Assembly (NCBI RefSeq): GCF_012958305.1
Contig: NZ_JABBYO010000026.1
Coordinates: forward strand, 1-50,054
Direction of reading: 5' to 3'
Source of the DNA: Tautonia rosea
GTDB lineage: Bacteria > Planctomycetota > Planctomycetia > Isosphaerales > Isosphaeraceae
DNA: 50,054 nucleotides
Position numbers and translations under genes: made by a program. This document shows, piece by piece, positions 18,708-26,693 of this stretch. Position 1 is the stretch's first letter. Every line of letters starts with the position of its first letter. The notes beneath the pieces were generated by a model. It searched no databases. It was not told the DNA's origin and saw nothing but the letters and a program-made list of their open reading frames with translations.

Positions 18708-19649
18708 TCAGGCGGCCTCGGAATTCGAGTTCATTGATGTTTCGATCTGGGTGATGATCTCCCTGAGGGCGTCGAGGATGGTCTCGGGGTCGGTCCCCTT
18801 GCGATGCTCGACGATGACCTTGTATCCGGTCGAGGTCCGGTAGGTCCGGGTCGTGACCTTGCGGGGTTTGGTCTTGCCGGAGCGGCGGGGCCCCTGCCCT
18901 TCGAGCTTGCGGCGGCGGACGGCCTCGGCCGTCTCGGCGCGGTTGAGTTTTGCGGAGACGACCTCGGCGGCCAGGTCTGCTTGCTCGTCCGGGTCGTCGA
19001 CCTTGCTGATCTCATATGCAATCGACGGGGCGAGCCGACCATCATCGACCGAGGCTTGCACGCCGGTCGGCAGATCGAGCAAAGCGAGGGCCCGGGAGAC
19101 CGACGCGCCGGTCAGGTGCAGGGCTTCGGCCAGGCGGGAGGCGGTCCAGCCATTGGCGTCCATCAAGGTCTTGAAGGCCCGGGCCTGCTCAACGGGCTTG
19201 AGATCCTCTCGGATGCAATTCTCGATGAGCTGCATTTCGAGGATCTGCTCCCGGCTGCGCTCCCCTTCGATGATGACCGCGGCGACCTTCGCCCGGCCAG
19301 CGTGCTTGATGGCCCGCCAGCGGCGCTCGCCGGCGACGACGATGTATCGGCCGCGATCGGGAGCCCAGCGGACGGCGATCGGCTGGAGCTGGCCGTGAGA
19401 CTCGATGCTGGCGGCCAAGCGGGCGATGGCGTCGGGGTCGAACTCCTGGCGGGGCTGGTCGGGGTCGGCCTCGATGCGGTCGACCTGGATCTCAACGGCG
19501 GTCCGGAGGCGATTGGTCCCCTGGTGCTGGCTCGGCCCGGCGGGACGATCGGACGCGGGAGCGGCCCCCTGCCCCGATCGTCGGCCGGCCCCCATCGACT
19601 CGGCGAGGTTCGACCCGAACCGGTTGAGCAGTTCGTCTCGCTTGCTCAT
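18708..19649 (-). CDS. parB: ParB-family partition protein
   Basis: A 313-residue centromere-binding protein. The N-terminal ParB/Srx domain (about 55-150) contains DPDQPR, the CTP-pocket motif GERRWRA and IENCIREDLKPVEQA. A helix-turn-helix region follows (TASRLAEALHLTGASVSRALALL). The C-terminal part is basic and then predicted helical, fitting a dimerisation tail. ParB binds centromere sites, spreads as a CTP clamp and stimulates ParA. The start at 19649 overlaps the parA stop (ATGA), so the two are translationally coupled; GGAGAGG lies just upstream. The frame is open much further upstream, to 20099, but that part is only parA read in another frame. Confidence 0.92.
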   Translation of the reverse strand: MSKRDELLNRFGSNLAESMGAGRRSGQGAAPASDRPAGPSQHQGTNRLRTAVEIQVDRIEADPDQPRQEFDPDAIARLAASIESHGQLQPIAVRWAPDRGRYIVVAGERRWRAIKHAGRAKVAAVIIEGERSREQILEMQLIENCIREDLKPVEQARAFKTLMDANGWTASRLAEALHLTGASVSRALALLDLPTGVQASVDDGRLAPSIAYEISKVDDPDEQADLAAEVVSAKLNRAETAEAVRRRKLEGQGPRRSGKTKPRKVTTRTYRTSTGYKVIVEHRKGTDPETILDALREIITQIETSMNSNSEAA

Positions 19650-20485
19650 GCCGCCTCTCCTCGGGCCTCGCCCGGATCGGCATTTTGCACGGTGTAAGAC
19701 ATGCGGAGCTTCAGCTCCTCGGCCAGCGCCTTGAGGGCCTTGGCCGAGGCGCCGCGGGGCTTGCTGTACGGAACGGGTTTGCGCTGGGCGATCGCTTCCT
19801 TGAAGTCGATGGCGTGGGGGATGGTCGTCTCCAGCACGTCGGAGCCGTACAGCTCGCGGAGCATCGACTCGTAGGCCCGGTGGATGGCCGTTCGGGCGCT
19901 GAACATGGTGATGAGGAAGCCGAGGAGGTTGAGCGTCGGATTGACCTCGGTGCGCATCGCGTCGATGCAGTCGAGGATGGCGGCCACGCCTTGCGAGCCG
20001 AAGTCCTCGGCCTGGAGCGGGACGACAATGTGATCGGAAGCGGCGAGCGAGGCCCAGGCGCAGAGGTGGAGATTCGGGGGGCAGTCGATGAGGATCCAAT
20101 CGAAGCGATCGGCGGCCTCGGACACAAACTCAGCCAGGGCACGCTGCTGGTCGTCAGGGGCGTCCCAGGGCTCGGGGACGTTGTGGCGGGTCAGGTGGAC
20201 GGAGCCGGGGACGATTGCGAGCCGATCGAAGGCGGTCGGCACGATCAGCTCATCGGCGGCCGGGATGATGCCATTGCCGAAGAGGCCGGCGATCGTCTCG
20301 TGAGCGGCGCGGGCCCGCATCGCGTCGGGTCCGAAAAAGCCCTGGGTCAGGCTGGCCTGAGGGTCCATGTCGAGGCAGAGCACCCGGGCACCGTCTCTGG
20401 CGAGCGTACCGCCAAGGTGGTAGACGGAGGAGGTCTTGCCGACTCCCCCTTTCTGATTCAAGAAACAGATCGTCGCCGCGGGCAT
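19646..20485 (-). CDS. parA: ParA-family partition ATPase
   Basis: A 279-residue deviant-Walker ATPase. The P-loop KGGVGKT is at residues 12-18, Walker A' is DMDPQASLT, and Walker B is WILIDCPPN. There is no N-terminal helix-turn-helix extension, which resembles the shorter ParA/Soj class rather than P1/F-type ParA with a long DNA-binding N-terminus. It moves plasmid or chromosome copies on the nucleoid together with ParB. The start at 20485 follows GAGGAGG by 6 bases. The last codons contain a near-copy (19685-19697) of the palindromes found upstream, so the coding end doubles as a possible binding site. Confidence 0.93.
   Translation of the reverse strand: MPAATICFLNQKGGVGKTSSVYHLGGTLARDGARVLCLDMDPQASLTQGFFGPDAMRARAAHETIAGLFGNGIIPAADELIVPTAFDRLAIVPGSVHLTRHNVPEPWDAPDDQQRALAEFVSEAADRFDWILIDCPPNLHLCAWASLAASDHIVVPLQAEDFGSQGVAAILDCIDAMRTEVNPTLNLLGFLITMFSARTAIHRAYESMLRELYGSDVLETTIPHAIDFKEAIAQRKPVPYSKPRGASAKALKALAEELKLRMSYTVQNADPGEARGEAA
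19685..19697. promoter_or_regulatory. Fourth palindrome copy, inside the parA 3' end
   Basis: TTGCACGGTGTAA, one mismatch from the perfect 13-bp palindromes upstream of parA (read on the opposite strand TTACACCGTGCAA); flanking bases also match (TCTTACAC...AAA). It encodes SYTVQN of ParA and lies 36 bp before the parB start. A possible ParB site or parB-proximal operator. Confidence 0.5.
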
Positions 20486-20625
20486 GGTCCGCCTCCTCAT
20501 TCGTGCTCGGTCGCCCTCGGATTTGGTCCGCGTCGCGCGAGCCGTTCTTGCGACCGATCCCCGCTTCAAGCGATCGGCGTTTTGGGGTGCCGAGTTCAGC
20601 GAAACAGAGCTCCGATCGGATCGGT

Positions 20626-20638
20626 TTACACCGTGTAA
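20626..20638. promoter_or_regulatory. Putative parS/operator palindrome 1
   Basis: TTACAC-C-GTGTAA, perfect 6-1-6 inverted repeat, 141 bp upstream of parA. Candidate ParB-binding site or par operator. Confidence 0.6.
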
Positions 20639-20718
20639 GACCCCGGCGCCGGGGGAGCCGAGGCGATCGGCGTTCCTGGGTGCCCGAACCCGCGAACCGG
20701 CGCGCCGATCGGGTCGGT

Positions 20719-20731
20719 TTACACCGTGTAA
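20719..20731. promoter_or_regulatory. Putative parS/operator palindrome 2
   Basis: Identical TTACACCGTGTAA, 93 bp beyond copy 1, within the second tandem unit. Confidence 0.6.
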
Positions 20732-20775
20732 GATCCCGACGCTGTGGGCCAGGTGAGCAGGGCGACCGGAGCGGT

Positions 20776-20788
20776 TTACACCGTGTAA
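20776..20788. promoter_or_regulatory. Putative parS/operator palindrome 3
   Basis: Identical TTACACCGTGTAA, 57 bp beyond copy 2; flanks CGG and GA are conserved, the rest of the 93-bp unit is not. Confidence 0.6.
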
Positions 20789-20833
20789 GACGCCGAGGTC
20801 GGAGCGATCGGGCAGGGGGGAGACCCGCCCTCC

Positions 20834-21462
20834 GGTGCGCTTCGGTGCGCTGGAGATGCTCGGAAATGTTGAGGTCGGAAGGGGCGGATCGAGGCCGGGT
20901 TCGGGGGTTCGTTTCGGGAATCGGAGAGGAGGGGAAATGGCTTCGTTTCGTCACAGGGTGGGCCGACGCGAATCGAGGTAGGGGGAGGGGAAAACGTCGG
21001 GTGTTGGGGGCCCGTGCGCGGCTCGATGCGCCCTCGGGTGCGCCGTTTCGATCGGGAACTGATTGCCATAACTCATTCAATGGAAGACAATTGCAACCTG
21101 TGACCCCGGTTTGTTTCGGAACTCCAAAGGAAATGGGAGCGTGGCTTCGATTCGTCCACCGGAGGGATGGTCCAGGCAGCACCGCGAACGGGCTTCCGCA
21201 GCGATTCAGGAGTTGGTGCGCCGTTCGGTGCGCCTTCAGGTGCGCTCCGGTGTGCTGAGCCCGAGAGGGGAGCAGGGACGGTTTGGGAACCAGGCGATCG
21301 GGTTCGTTTCGGAACCTCGGAGGCGTTGTGATTGGAAATGGCTTCGTTTCGTTAAGGAGAGGGAAGCCGCGGGGGTTGTGTGTCGGTGCGCAGCGGTCGA
21401 GGGGTGAGGGCGCGGAGGAACGCTTCGGAGAAGACGGGGAGCGGGAGTGGCCTCGGGTGCGC
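20834..21462. repeat. Degenerate ~200-bp repeats with GGTGCGC motifs
   Basis: Three imperfect copies of a composite element, GGTTCGTTTCGG followed by GGAAATGGCTTCGTTTCGT, begin at 20906, 21108 and 21301 (steps of 202 and 193 bp). The heptamer GGTGCGC occurs at 20834, 20844, 21037, 21215, 21227, 21239, 21385 and 21456. The function is unknown; the location between parA and rep suggests binding sites for Rep, ParB or a host factor. Confidence 0.55.
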
Positions 21463-21673
21463 ATCCGTCGGGACTCGATCGGGAAGGGGATGATCGGAGG
21501 GACCGGGCGGGTGAGGCGCGGTCGGGGGTCTCCTAAATCATCGCCCGATCGGGCAGGGGCAGTCACACAAAATGAGACCGGTCGGCGATCCGGGGATTGC
21601 GGTGCGACTCGCTTGATCCAAAGGGCTGAGGGGAAGGGGGGAGTGACCGCCTCGGACGGGTGATTGTGGCCGA

Positions 21674-23098
21674 TCAGTCGGTCGATCCCGAGTCGCCGAA
21701 GAGCAAGGCGCGGATGTGGGCCTCGCGGACGGTCTTGAGGTAGCTGCGCTTCAAGGGGGAACGGAGCACGCCGGGCTCGGGGGGCGTGGCCTGGAGGGCC
21801 TGGTCGTCGAGGGCGGCCTGCTCGTCGGGTGAGAGGCGGGACCAGTAGGCGTCGATCGCCTCGGCCTCGCGCTTGCGTCGGCGCTTCTCGTCGGCGGCGA
21901 GGCGGCGGGCGTCGTCGAGCGTCTGGTGGGCCTGGAGGGCGGCCGCTTGCTCGGCGTCGCGGGCGGCCTTCGGGCGGTAGTCCTTCGGGGGGGCGTAGTC
22001 GTCTCGGATGGCACGGACGAGCCAGGCGCCGGCTTCCTTGACGTGGCCGGGCTTGTGCTCCTGGAGCCACTGGAGGAGGTCGAGCTTGGATTCGATCCGG
22101 TCGGCAGGCAGTTCGCGGACAAGGTCGGCGGCGACCCGGGGGGTGACTCCCTGCTGGATGAGCTGGAGGGCGAGCGGGTCGTCGGGAGCATCGGCCGGGT
22201 CGGGCAGGGGGGGCTCCGGGGCAATCGGGGAGAAGGTCGGCTGCTGCCGGGCGATCTTGATGATCCAGTCGCGGCCTTGCTTGGTGTAACGCTCCTCGCG
22301 GGGCAGGGGGGCGATGAAGCCGGTTTCCTCCAGCTCGGTGAGGGCGGGCTGGAGCTTCTCCTTGATCTTGCCGGCGTTGGTGGCGTAGTTGCGGCTCATG
22401 CCGATGTAGTCGATGGCGAACTCGCGGAGCTCGAACGACCATTCAGGAGAAGTGTAGAAACGCTTGTCGAGGAAGCGGTACATGCGTTTTGAGATGGCGC
22501 TACGGAAGCCGAAGTAGGTGTCGAGGTCGAGCCGCTTGAGGTTGTCGGCCTGGCAGCTCTCGATGAAGGTCTTGTTCCAGACGAAGTAGGAGAAGGGCTG
22601 CGGCTGGCTCCGGCTGGTGGCCTTGTCGTCGATCATGACGGTTTCGATGACGTGGAGCTTGGCCGTGAGGTGCTTCTTGGCGCGGTTGTCCCACCAGGTG
22701 TTGTCGTAGTAGAGGGTGACACCGGACCATCGGTTGAGCGACTCGTCGAGGCGGCGGTAGTACTTCCCTTCGTCGGGCCATCGCAGGACCTTGAGCAGCT
22801 CGTATCGGGTGAAGTGGACCTTGGGGTCCTGGAAATCGTTCTTCTTGCGGGTGAGCTGGATCAGGCCGACCAGGACATCAGCATCGGCGGCCGTGGGCAA
22901 GCCGTAGGCATCGCTGCCGGAGACAGTCAGGGCGCCGTGCGGGTACTCATAGCGGATCGACTTCTTCCCCTTCAGGCCGATGGGTACACGGTCCGTCAGC
23001 AGGACGAGCGGGAACTCGGCGAAGTTCATCTCGTCTCGCCCGGCCTGGGTGTCAGGAAGGCGTGGCGAGTCGTCGGGAAAGAGCGGCAGGCGAGCCAT
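21674..23098 (-). CDS. Plasmid replication initiator protein (RepA/RPA-like)
   Basis: A 474-residue protein resembling the replication initiator protein A family found on plasmids of planctomycetes and proteobacteria. Conserved-looking blocks are DEMNFAEFPLVLL, GSDAYGLPTAADADV, HFTRYELLKVLRWPDEGKYY, NLKRLDLDTYFGFRSAISKR, LYRFLDKRF-like and ERYTKQGRDWI. Paired winged-helix domains probably span residues 20-280 and bind the iterons just upstream. The C-terminal ~190 residues are Pro/Ala/Asp-rich and then charged helical, perhaps a linker plus helper-binding tail. The start at 23098 follows GAGGA by 7 bases. It reads away from the iteron array, the normal geometry for iteron plasmids. Confidence 0.85.
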   Translation of the reverse strand: MARLPLFPDDSPRLPDTQAGRDEMNFAEFPLVLLTDRVPIGLKGKKSIRYEYPHGALTVSGSDAYGLPTAADADVLVGLIQLTRKKNDFQDPKVHFTRYELLKVLRWPDEGKYYRRLDESLNRWSGVTLYYDNTWWDNRAKKHLTAKLHVIETVMIDDKATSRSQPQPFSYFVWNKTFIESCQADNLKRLDLDTYFGFRSAISKRMYRFLDKRFYTSPEWSFELREFAIDYIGMSRNYATNAGKIKEKLQPALTELEETGFIAPLPREERYTKQGRDWIIKIARQQPTFSPIAPEPPLPDPADAPDDPLALQLIQQGVTPRVAADLVRELPADRIESKLDLLQWLQEHKPGHVKEAGAWLVRAIRDDYAPPKDYRPKAARDAEQAAALQAHQTLDDARRLAADEKRRRKREAEAIDAYWSRLSPDEQAALDDQALQATPPEPGVLRSPLKRSYLKTVREAHIRALLFGDSGSTD

Positions 23099-23135
23099 TC
23101 ACGTATCCTCACCCGAAATCCCAAAATCGAGGAAG

Positions 23136-23160
23136 CACCAACAACCGCCGACAGTTGGTG
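23136..23160. promoter_or_regulatory. Inverted repeat in the rep promoter region
   Basis: CACCAAC (23136-23142) and GTTGGTG (23154-23160), a 7-bp inverted repeat with an 11-base spacer, 38-62 bp upstream of rep. A candidate rep operator; it does not resemble the iteron sequence. Confidence 0.35.
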
Positions 23161-23205
23161 TTAGTTTAACAGAGTTATTTAGGTTATCTAGTTATAGGGC
23201 GCGCA
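23156..23205. other. AT-rich stretch, candidate DNA unwinding element
   Basis: About 45 bp with long A/T runs (TTAGTTTAAC, GTTATTTAGGTTATCTAGTTATAG) in DNA that is otherwise very GC-rich, immediately before the iterons. It may also carry the rep promoter. No good DnaA box (TTATCCACA) was found in it. Confidence 0.5.
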
Positions 23206-23238
23206 AATCCTTTGTTTGCTTGAACTTCTGGAACAAAA

Positions 23239-23615
23239 TGTCCCTCATTTCCCGGTAATGTGTCCCCCGGTTCCCGGTATTGTGTCCCTCGAATCCCGGT
23301 ACGATGTCCCTCGTTTCCCGGTATGAATGTCCCTCGAATTCCGGTAGTAGTCCCTCAAATCCCGGTAGAGAATGTCCCTCATTTCCCGGTATGAATGTCC
23401 CTCGAATCCCGGTAGAGAGAGGGCCTGGAACAAAGAGATTGAGCGGTCGATCCCGGAGGGAAATGTCCCCCGATTCCCGGTAAGAACGAGGACAGTCGGG
23501 GAAGCCCTGCCGAAGCCCTCCGGAGAGCTTGACCGGATCATCTTGCCGCGAGAATGTCCCTCGGATCCCGGTGAAACGGGGGAGGGAGCTGACCAGTGTC
23601 CCTCAAATCCCGGTG
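23239..23615 (+). repeat. Iteron array, eleven 19-bp repeats; putative vegetative replication origin (oriV)
   Basis: Consensus TGTCCCTCRWWTCCCGGTA, all in one orientation, starting at 23239, 23261, 23283, 23305, 23328, 23349, 23373, 23396, 23464, 23555 and 23597. The first four are spaced exactly 22 bp, the next four 21-24 bp, so Rep would bind on nearly the same helix face; the last three are more widely spread and end GGTG in two cases. The invariant parts are GTCCC at the left and CCGGT at the right. The array lies 140 bp upstream of rep beside an AT-rich stretch, matching iteron-controlled plasmid origins. Confidence 0.85.
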
Positions 23616-23682
23616 CCGATTCATGCGCAGGGGGGCATTGTTCGAACGGTGCAAATCTGCGGGGGTAACGGGGGTGGATCAC

Positions 23683-26652
23683 TCAATCGGCGGGGTCAGG
23701 AGTGGTTCCCTGAAGATAGGCGAAGAGATCGCGCAACTCCTGGGGAGCAAGGGAACGGTACAGATCCTCGGGCATGAGGGAGGTAGTTGCGTCGGCGACC
23801 TCCTCGATCTCGGTGAGGGGGAGGACCGTCCGGGAAGCGTCGGAGGCGATCAGGGTGAGATGCGTTGGCGACTGCTCGGCAATCAGGCCGCTGAGGATCC
23901 GGCCGTCTCGGGTGGCGACGACCGAGGGGAGGTATTCCTTGCGAATCACCCGGGAGGGGTCGACCAGGCTGATGAGCAGGAAATCGCGGTCGGATCGGTT
24001 GGCGTGCGTCAGGTTCGGGCCAACGTCCTGGCCTTCGCCGAACAGAAGGTGGCAGGAGGCGCAATGCTCCCGAAACAGAAGGCGGCCGCGATCGGGGTCG
24101 CCGGGGCCGGCGCGGAGGTCGTTGTTCAGACGGCGGACCTCGGCCAGGCGCTCCTCGGGGGTGGTGGAGGAGATGGCCCCCCAGTGCTCGCGGACCCTGG
24201 CGTCCAGCGCAGGGTCGCCCAGGGCTGCCACACTGGAGACCTGATCGGTCGTCACCTCGTCGGCCGTGATCTGCCCCCGATCGACGGCGTCGAGCAGGGC
24301 GAGGGCTCCGGATCGTCGGGAGAGAAGGAGGTCGCGCGCCCGGCGTTGCCAGTCGCTCGACTGGTCGGGATAGGAGGTGAGAAGCGCTTGAGGGATTGAT
24401 TCGTGGTCGAAGCGTCCGAGGGCGCCGAGCGCGGCGATGCGGAAACTGGATGAGGGGTCGCCGGTCGCCCATCGGAGCATCGGGTCAAGGTGAGCGGGTT
24501 CACCGCGTTCGGCGATCAGGGCGAGGAGGGTAAGGCGATCGGCCGAGGAGGTGGAGGGGTCAGCGGCCTTCTGGAGAGCGCGGTCGAGGGAGTCGGGATG
24601 GCCGGCCCTGGCGGAGAGCCGGAGCAAGGAAATCGGGTTGGGATGCGAGGCGGCCATCTCATGAATCCGAGTCGCCAGCGGGGGGACGATCGGGGCAGGG
24701 CGGTCGGTCGTGGCCTCGTCAAGGGCATCAAGGAGGGCGAACCGTGTGGCCTCGTCCGGACTCGAATCGATCAAACGAAGGCAGGAGAGATCTCCCTCGG
24801 CGGTGCCTTCGGCAGTGAAGCGACGGAGCAGGCGATCGGCGATGTCCGAGCGGAACAGGGATGATTGCCAGGATTTAGGGGTTGCATACGTGTGGATTGT
24901 CTCGGCGGGTTGCTCAGTGGCGCAGCGCTCGATGGCCCACCAGAGTCGGAGGGGGATAAAGGGGTCTGAGCCGTCCTCGTCACGCCGGAGGATCGCCGAA
25001 GTGATCGAGAGGCCGAGCGTTGAGGGATGTCGGGCCGCCACGCCGAGCAGGATTGATCGGACGTCGAGGGAGGGATCGGTTTCCGCAAGCGTGATGAGCC
25101 GATTGGTCAGGGAGGGTCTGAGAGCTTCTCGATCACCGAGGAGGCGAGCGGTCCAGGAGCGGATGTCGGGGTCGGGATGATCGAGCAGGAGGAGGGCGGT
25201 TGGGTCGTCAAGGCCGTCGACACCGTGCAAGGCCCAGAGGGCGAGGAGGGCGGTTGAACCACGGCCGTCGAGGGATCGGGATCGGAGTTCGGGGAGGATT
25301 GAGGGGGCGGGATGTTCTCGCAAGAGACGGAGGGCGCGTCGGGCGTACCAGGCGTCGGGGTGGTCGAGAAGAGCGATCCATTGAAGGGGAGTAAGCGATT
25401 GGAGATCAAAGGATGCGTCAAGGGATCGGCGATGAGGCCCATCGAGAGCGAAGATACGGCCGTTGGAACGGTCCCAATCGGCATCGGGGTCGGGGTGAGC
25501 GGTGCGGCGGTCGTGCCAGTCGGTGAGGTAGAGGGAACCGTCGGGACCAAGGGTCATGTCGGAGGGGGCGAACCAGGTGTCGTTGGCTCGCATCAGATCG
25601 CCGACCTGTCGGGCCTGGTAGGTGGAGCCGAGGCGGGACAGCTCGTGACGGTGCGCAGAGTGGTCGAGCAGGTCGGCGGCGAGGAACTGGCCGCGAAGGG
25701 AACTGGGAAGGGCGTCGGTGAGGGCAAAGAGGCCGCCGACGGCGACATGTCCTCCGGTGATTCCTTCGTGAGAAACGTGATCGAAATATCCGAACGTATA
25801 CGGATTCTGAAGTGGACCATGTTTTCCGAATGACTTCCAGTAGTAGCCGCCGGGGACCATGTGAAGCATGACGTTGCCGCCGACGTTGGTGCTGGCGAAC
25901 AGCTCACCTCGGGGATCGAAGTCGAGGCCCCACATATTGCCGCCCCCCTCGGCGAACAGCTCGAAGCGGTCGGTGGGGGGGTGGTATCGCCAGACGCCTT
26001 GCTGGAACTCGATGCCCCGGATGCGGGCGGTGACGGTACTTCCCTGGAGGCCGTAGAGCCAGCCGTCGGGGCCCCAGGTCAAGGAGTTCGCGACGGAATG
26101 CGCGTCTTCCATGCCGAAGCCGGTAAGCCGGACCTCGGGATCGGCGTCGGGGACGTCATCGCGGTCTCGGTCGGGGTAGAAGAGGAGGTAGGGCGCGTTG
26201 AGGACGTAGACGCCACCGTCGCCGAAGGCGAAGCCGCTGGCGAGGTTCAGGCCGGACACGAAGTCGCGGGACGAGTCGATCCGACCGTCGCCGTCGGTGT
26301 CTTCAAGGATCGAGAGGCGATCGCTGCCCCTGGGACCGAGGGGAGGGGGCTCGGGGATGCGGTCGTAGACGGTCCGGGAGTAGCGATCGACCGCGACACG
26401 CTCCAGGCCGGCCGGATTCGGATATTGAAGGTACTGGATGGCCCAGAGGCGGCCGCGGTCGTCGAAGTCGATGGCCACCGGCTGACGGACGATCGGTTCG
26501 GCCGCGACGAGGCGAGGGGTGAGGCCTTCGGCGACGGTCATCTGAGTTGCGGCTTCGTCTGGCGGAAAACCCTGACCTCGGGCTGCATCAGACAGGGTAA
26601 TTGCGAGAAGTGGGACGAGGGGAACGGCGATCCGCCAGGCGAGCTGCATCAT
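23683..26652 (-). CDS. PVC-type membrane-bound dehydrogenase with HEAT repeats and cytochrome c domain
   Basis: A 989-residue exported protein, related in plan to the large fusion at 4.1-8.4 kb but without the ThuA domain. A signal peptide (PLVPLLAITLSDAARGQG) is followed by a beta-propeller dehydrogenase domain (about 35-420; DFDDRGRLWAIQYLQYPNP, DTDGDGRID, LGPDGSLYLTDWHDRR). HEAT-like repeats cover about 430-800, and a cytochrome c domain has CASCH at 864-868, VGPNLTHA and LIASDASRTVLPL. It probably oxidises a carbohydrate-type substrate and passes electrons to its heme. Two adjacent ATGs (26652, 26649) are possible starts. It lies 41 bp downstream of the aldo/keto reductase gene and is probably in the same transcript. 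The stop is only 68 bp from the last iteron. Confidence 0.85.
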   Translation of the reverse strand: MMQLAWRIAVPLVPLLAITLSDAARGQGFPPDEAATQMTVAEGLTPRLVAAEPIVRQPVAIDFDDRGRLWAIQYLQYPNPAGLERVAVDRYSRTVYDRIPEPPPLGPRGSDRLSILEDTDGDGRIDSSRDFVSGLNLASGFAFGDGGVYVLNAPYLLFYPDRDRDDVPDADPEVRLTGFGMEDAHSVANSLTWGPDGWLYGLQGSTVTARIRGIEFQQGVWRYHPPTDRFELFAEGGGNMWGLDFDPRGELFASTNVGGNVMLHMVPGGYYWKSFGKHGPLQNPYTFGYFDHVSHEGITGGHVAVGGLFALTDALPSSLRGQFLAADLLDHSAHRHELSRLGSTYQARQVGDLMRANDTWFAPSDMTLGPDGSLYLTDWHDRRTAHPDPDADWDRSNGRIFALDGPHRRSLDASFDLQSLTPLQWIALLDHPDAWYARRALRLLREHPAPSILPELRSRSLDGRGSTALLALWALHGVDGLDDPTALLLLDHPDPDIRSWTARLLGDREALRPSLTNRLITLAETDPSLDVRSILLGVAARHPSTLGLSITSAILRRDEDGSDPFIPLRLWWAIERCATEQPAETIHTYATPKSWQSSLFRSDIADRLLRRFTAEGTAEGDLSCLRLIDSSPDEATRFALLDALDEATTDRPAPIVPPLATRIHEMAASHPNPISLLRLSARAGHPDSLDRALQKAADPSTSSADRLTLLALIAERGEPAHLDPMLRWATGDPSSSFRIAALGALGRFDHESIPQALLTSYPDQSSDWQRRARDLLLSRRSGALALLDAVDRGQITADEVTTDQVSSVAALGDPALDARVREHWGAISSTTPEERLAEVRRLNNDLRAGPGDPDRGRLLFREHCASCHLLFGEGQDVGPNLTHANRSDRDFLLISLVDPSRVIRKEYLPSVVATRDGRILSGLIAEQSPTHLTLIASDASRTVLPLTEIEEVADATTSLMPEDLYRSLAPQELRDLFAYLQGTTPDPAD

Positions 26653-26693
26653 CGATCGGGGTCCTGGGAGGTTGGTCGTTTGGTAAGGCAGGA

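Larger units (their letters stand above)
20571..20756. repeat. 93-bp tandem repeat, two units, carrying palindromes
   Basis: Units 20571-20663 and 20664-20756 start with CGATCGGCGTT, share GGGTGCC and GCGAA, and end with the identical block CGGTTTACACCGTGTAAGA followed by CCCG. A third, truncated copy supplies the palindrome at 20776. The conservation is highest at the palindrome, as expected for protein-binding sites. Confidence 0.75.
20486..21673. other. 1.2-kb non-coding repeat region between parA and rep
   Basis: No real gene; the long open frames here are only high-GC shadows. It holds the 93-bp tandem repeat with TTACACCGTGTAA sites (20571-20788) and then about 600 bp with ~200-bp degenerate repeats and eight copies of GGTGCGC. 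The whole segment looks like a centromere or origin-associated control region. Confidence 0.6.

Noticed and set aside
18708-20099. Extended ParB beginning 150 codons earlier inside parA
   Set aside because: The extension is parA in another frame; the ATG at 19649 with ATGA overlap and a ribosome-binding site is the natural start.
20250-22442. Very long minus-strand open frame (730 codons) across parA, the repeat region and rep
   Set aside because: It is a shadow of the GC-rich codons of parA and rep in another frame, is rich in Pro/Arg, and matches no family.
23239-23615. CRISPR-like appearance of the regularly spaced repeats
   Set aside because: Repeats are 19 bp with only 2-5 bp between most of them, not unique 30-bp spacers, and they lie next to a replication initiator; iterons fit better.
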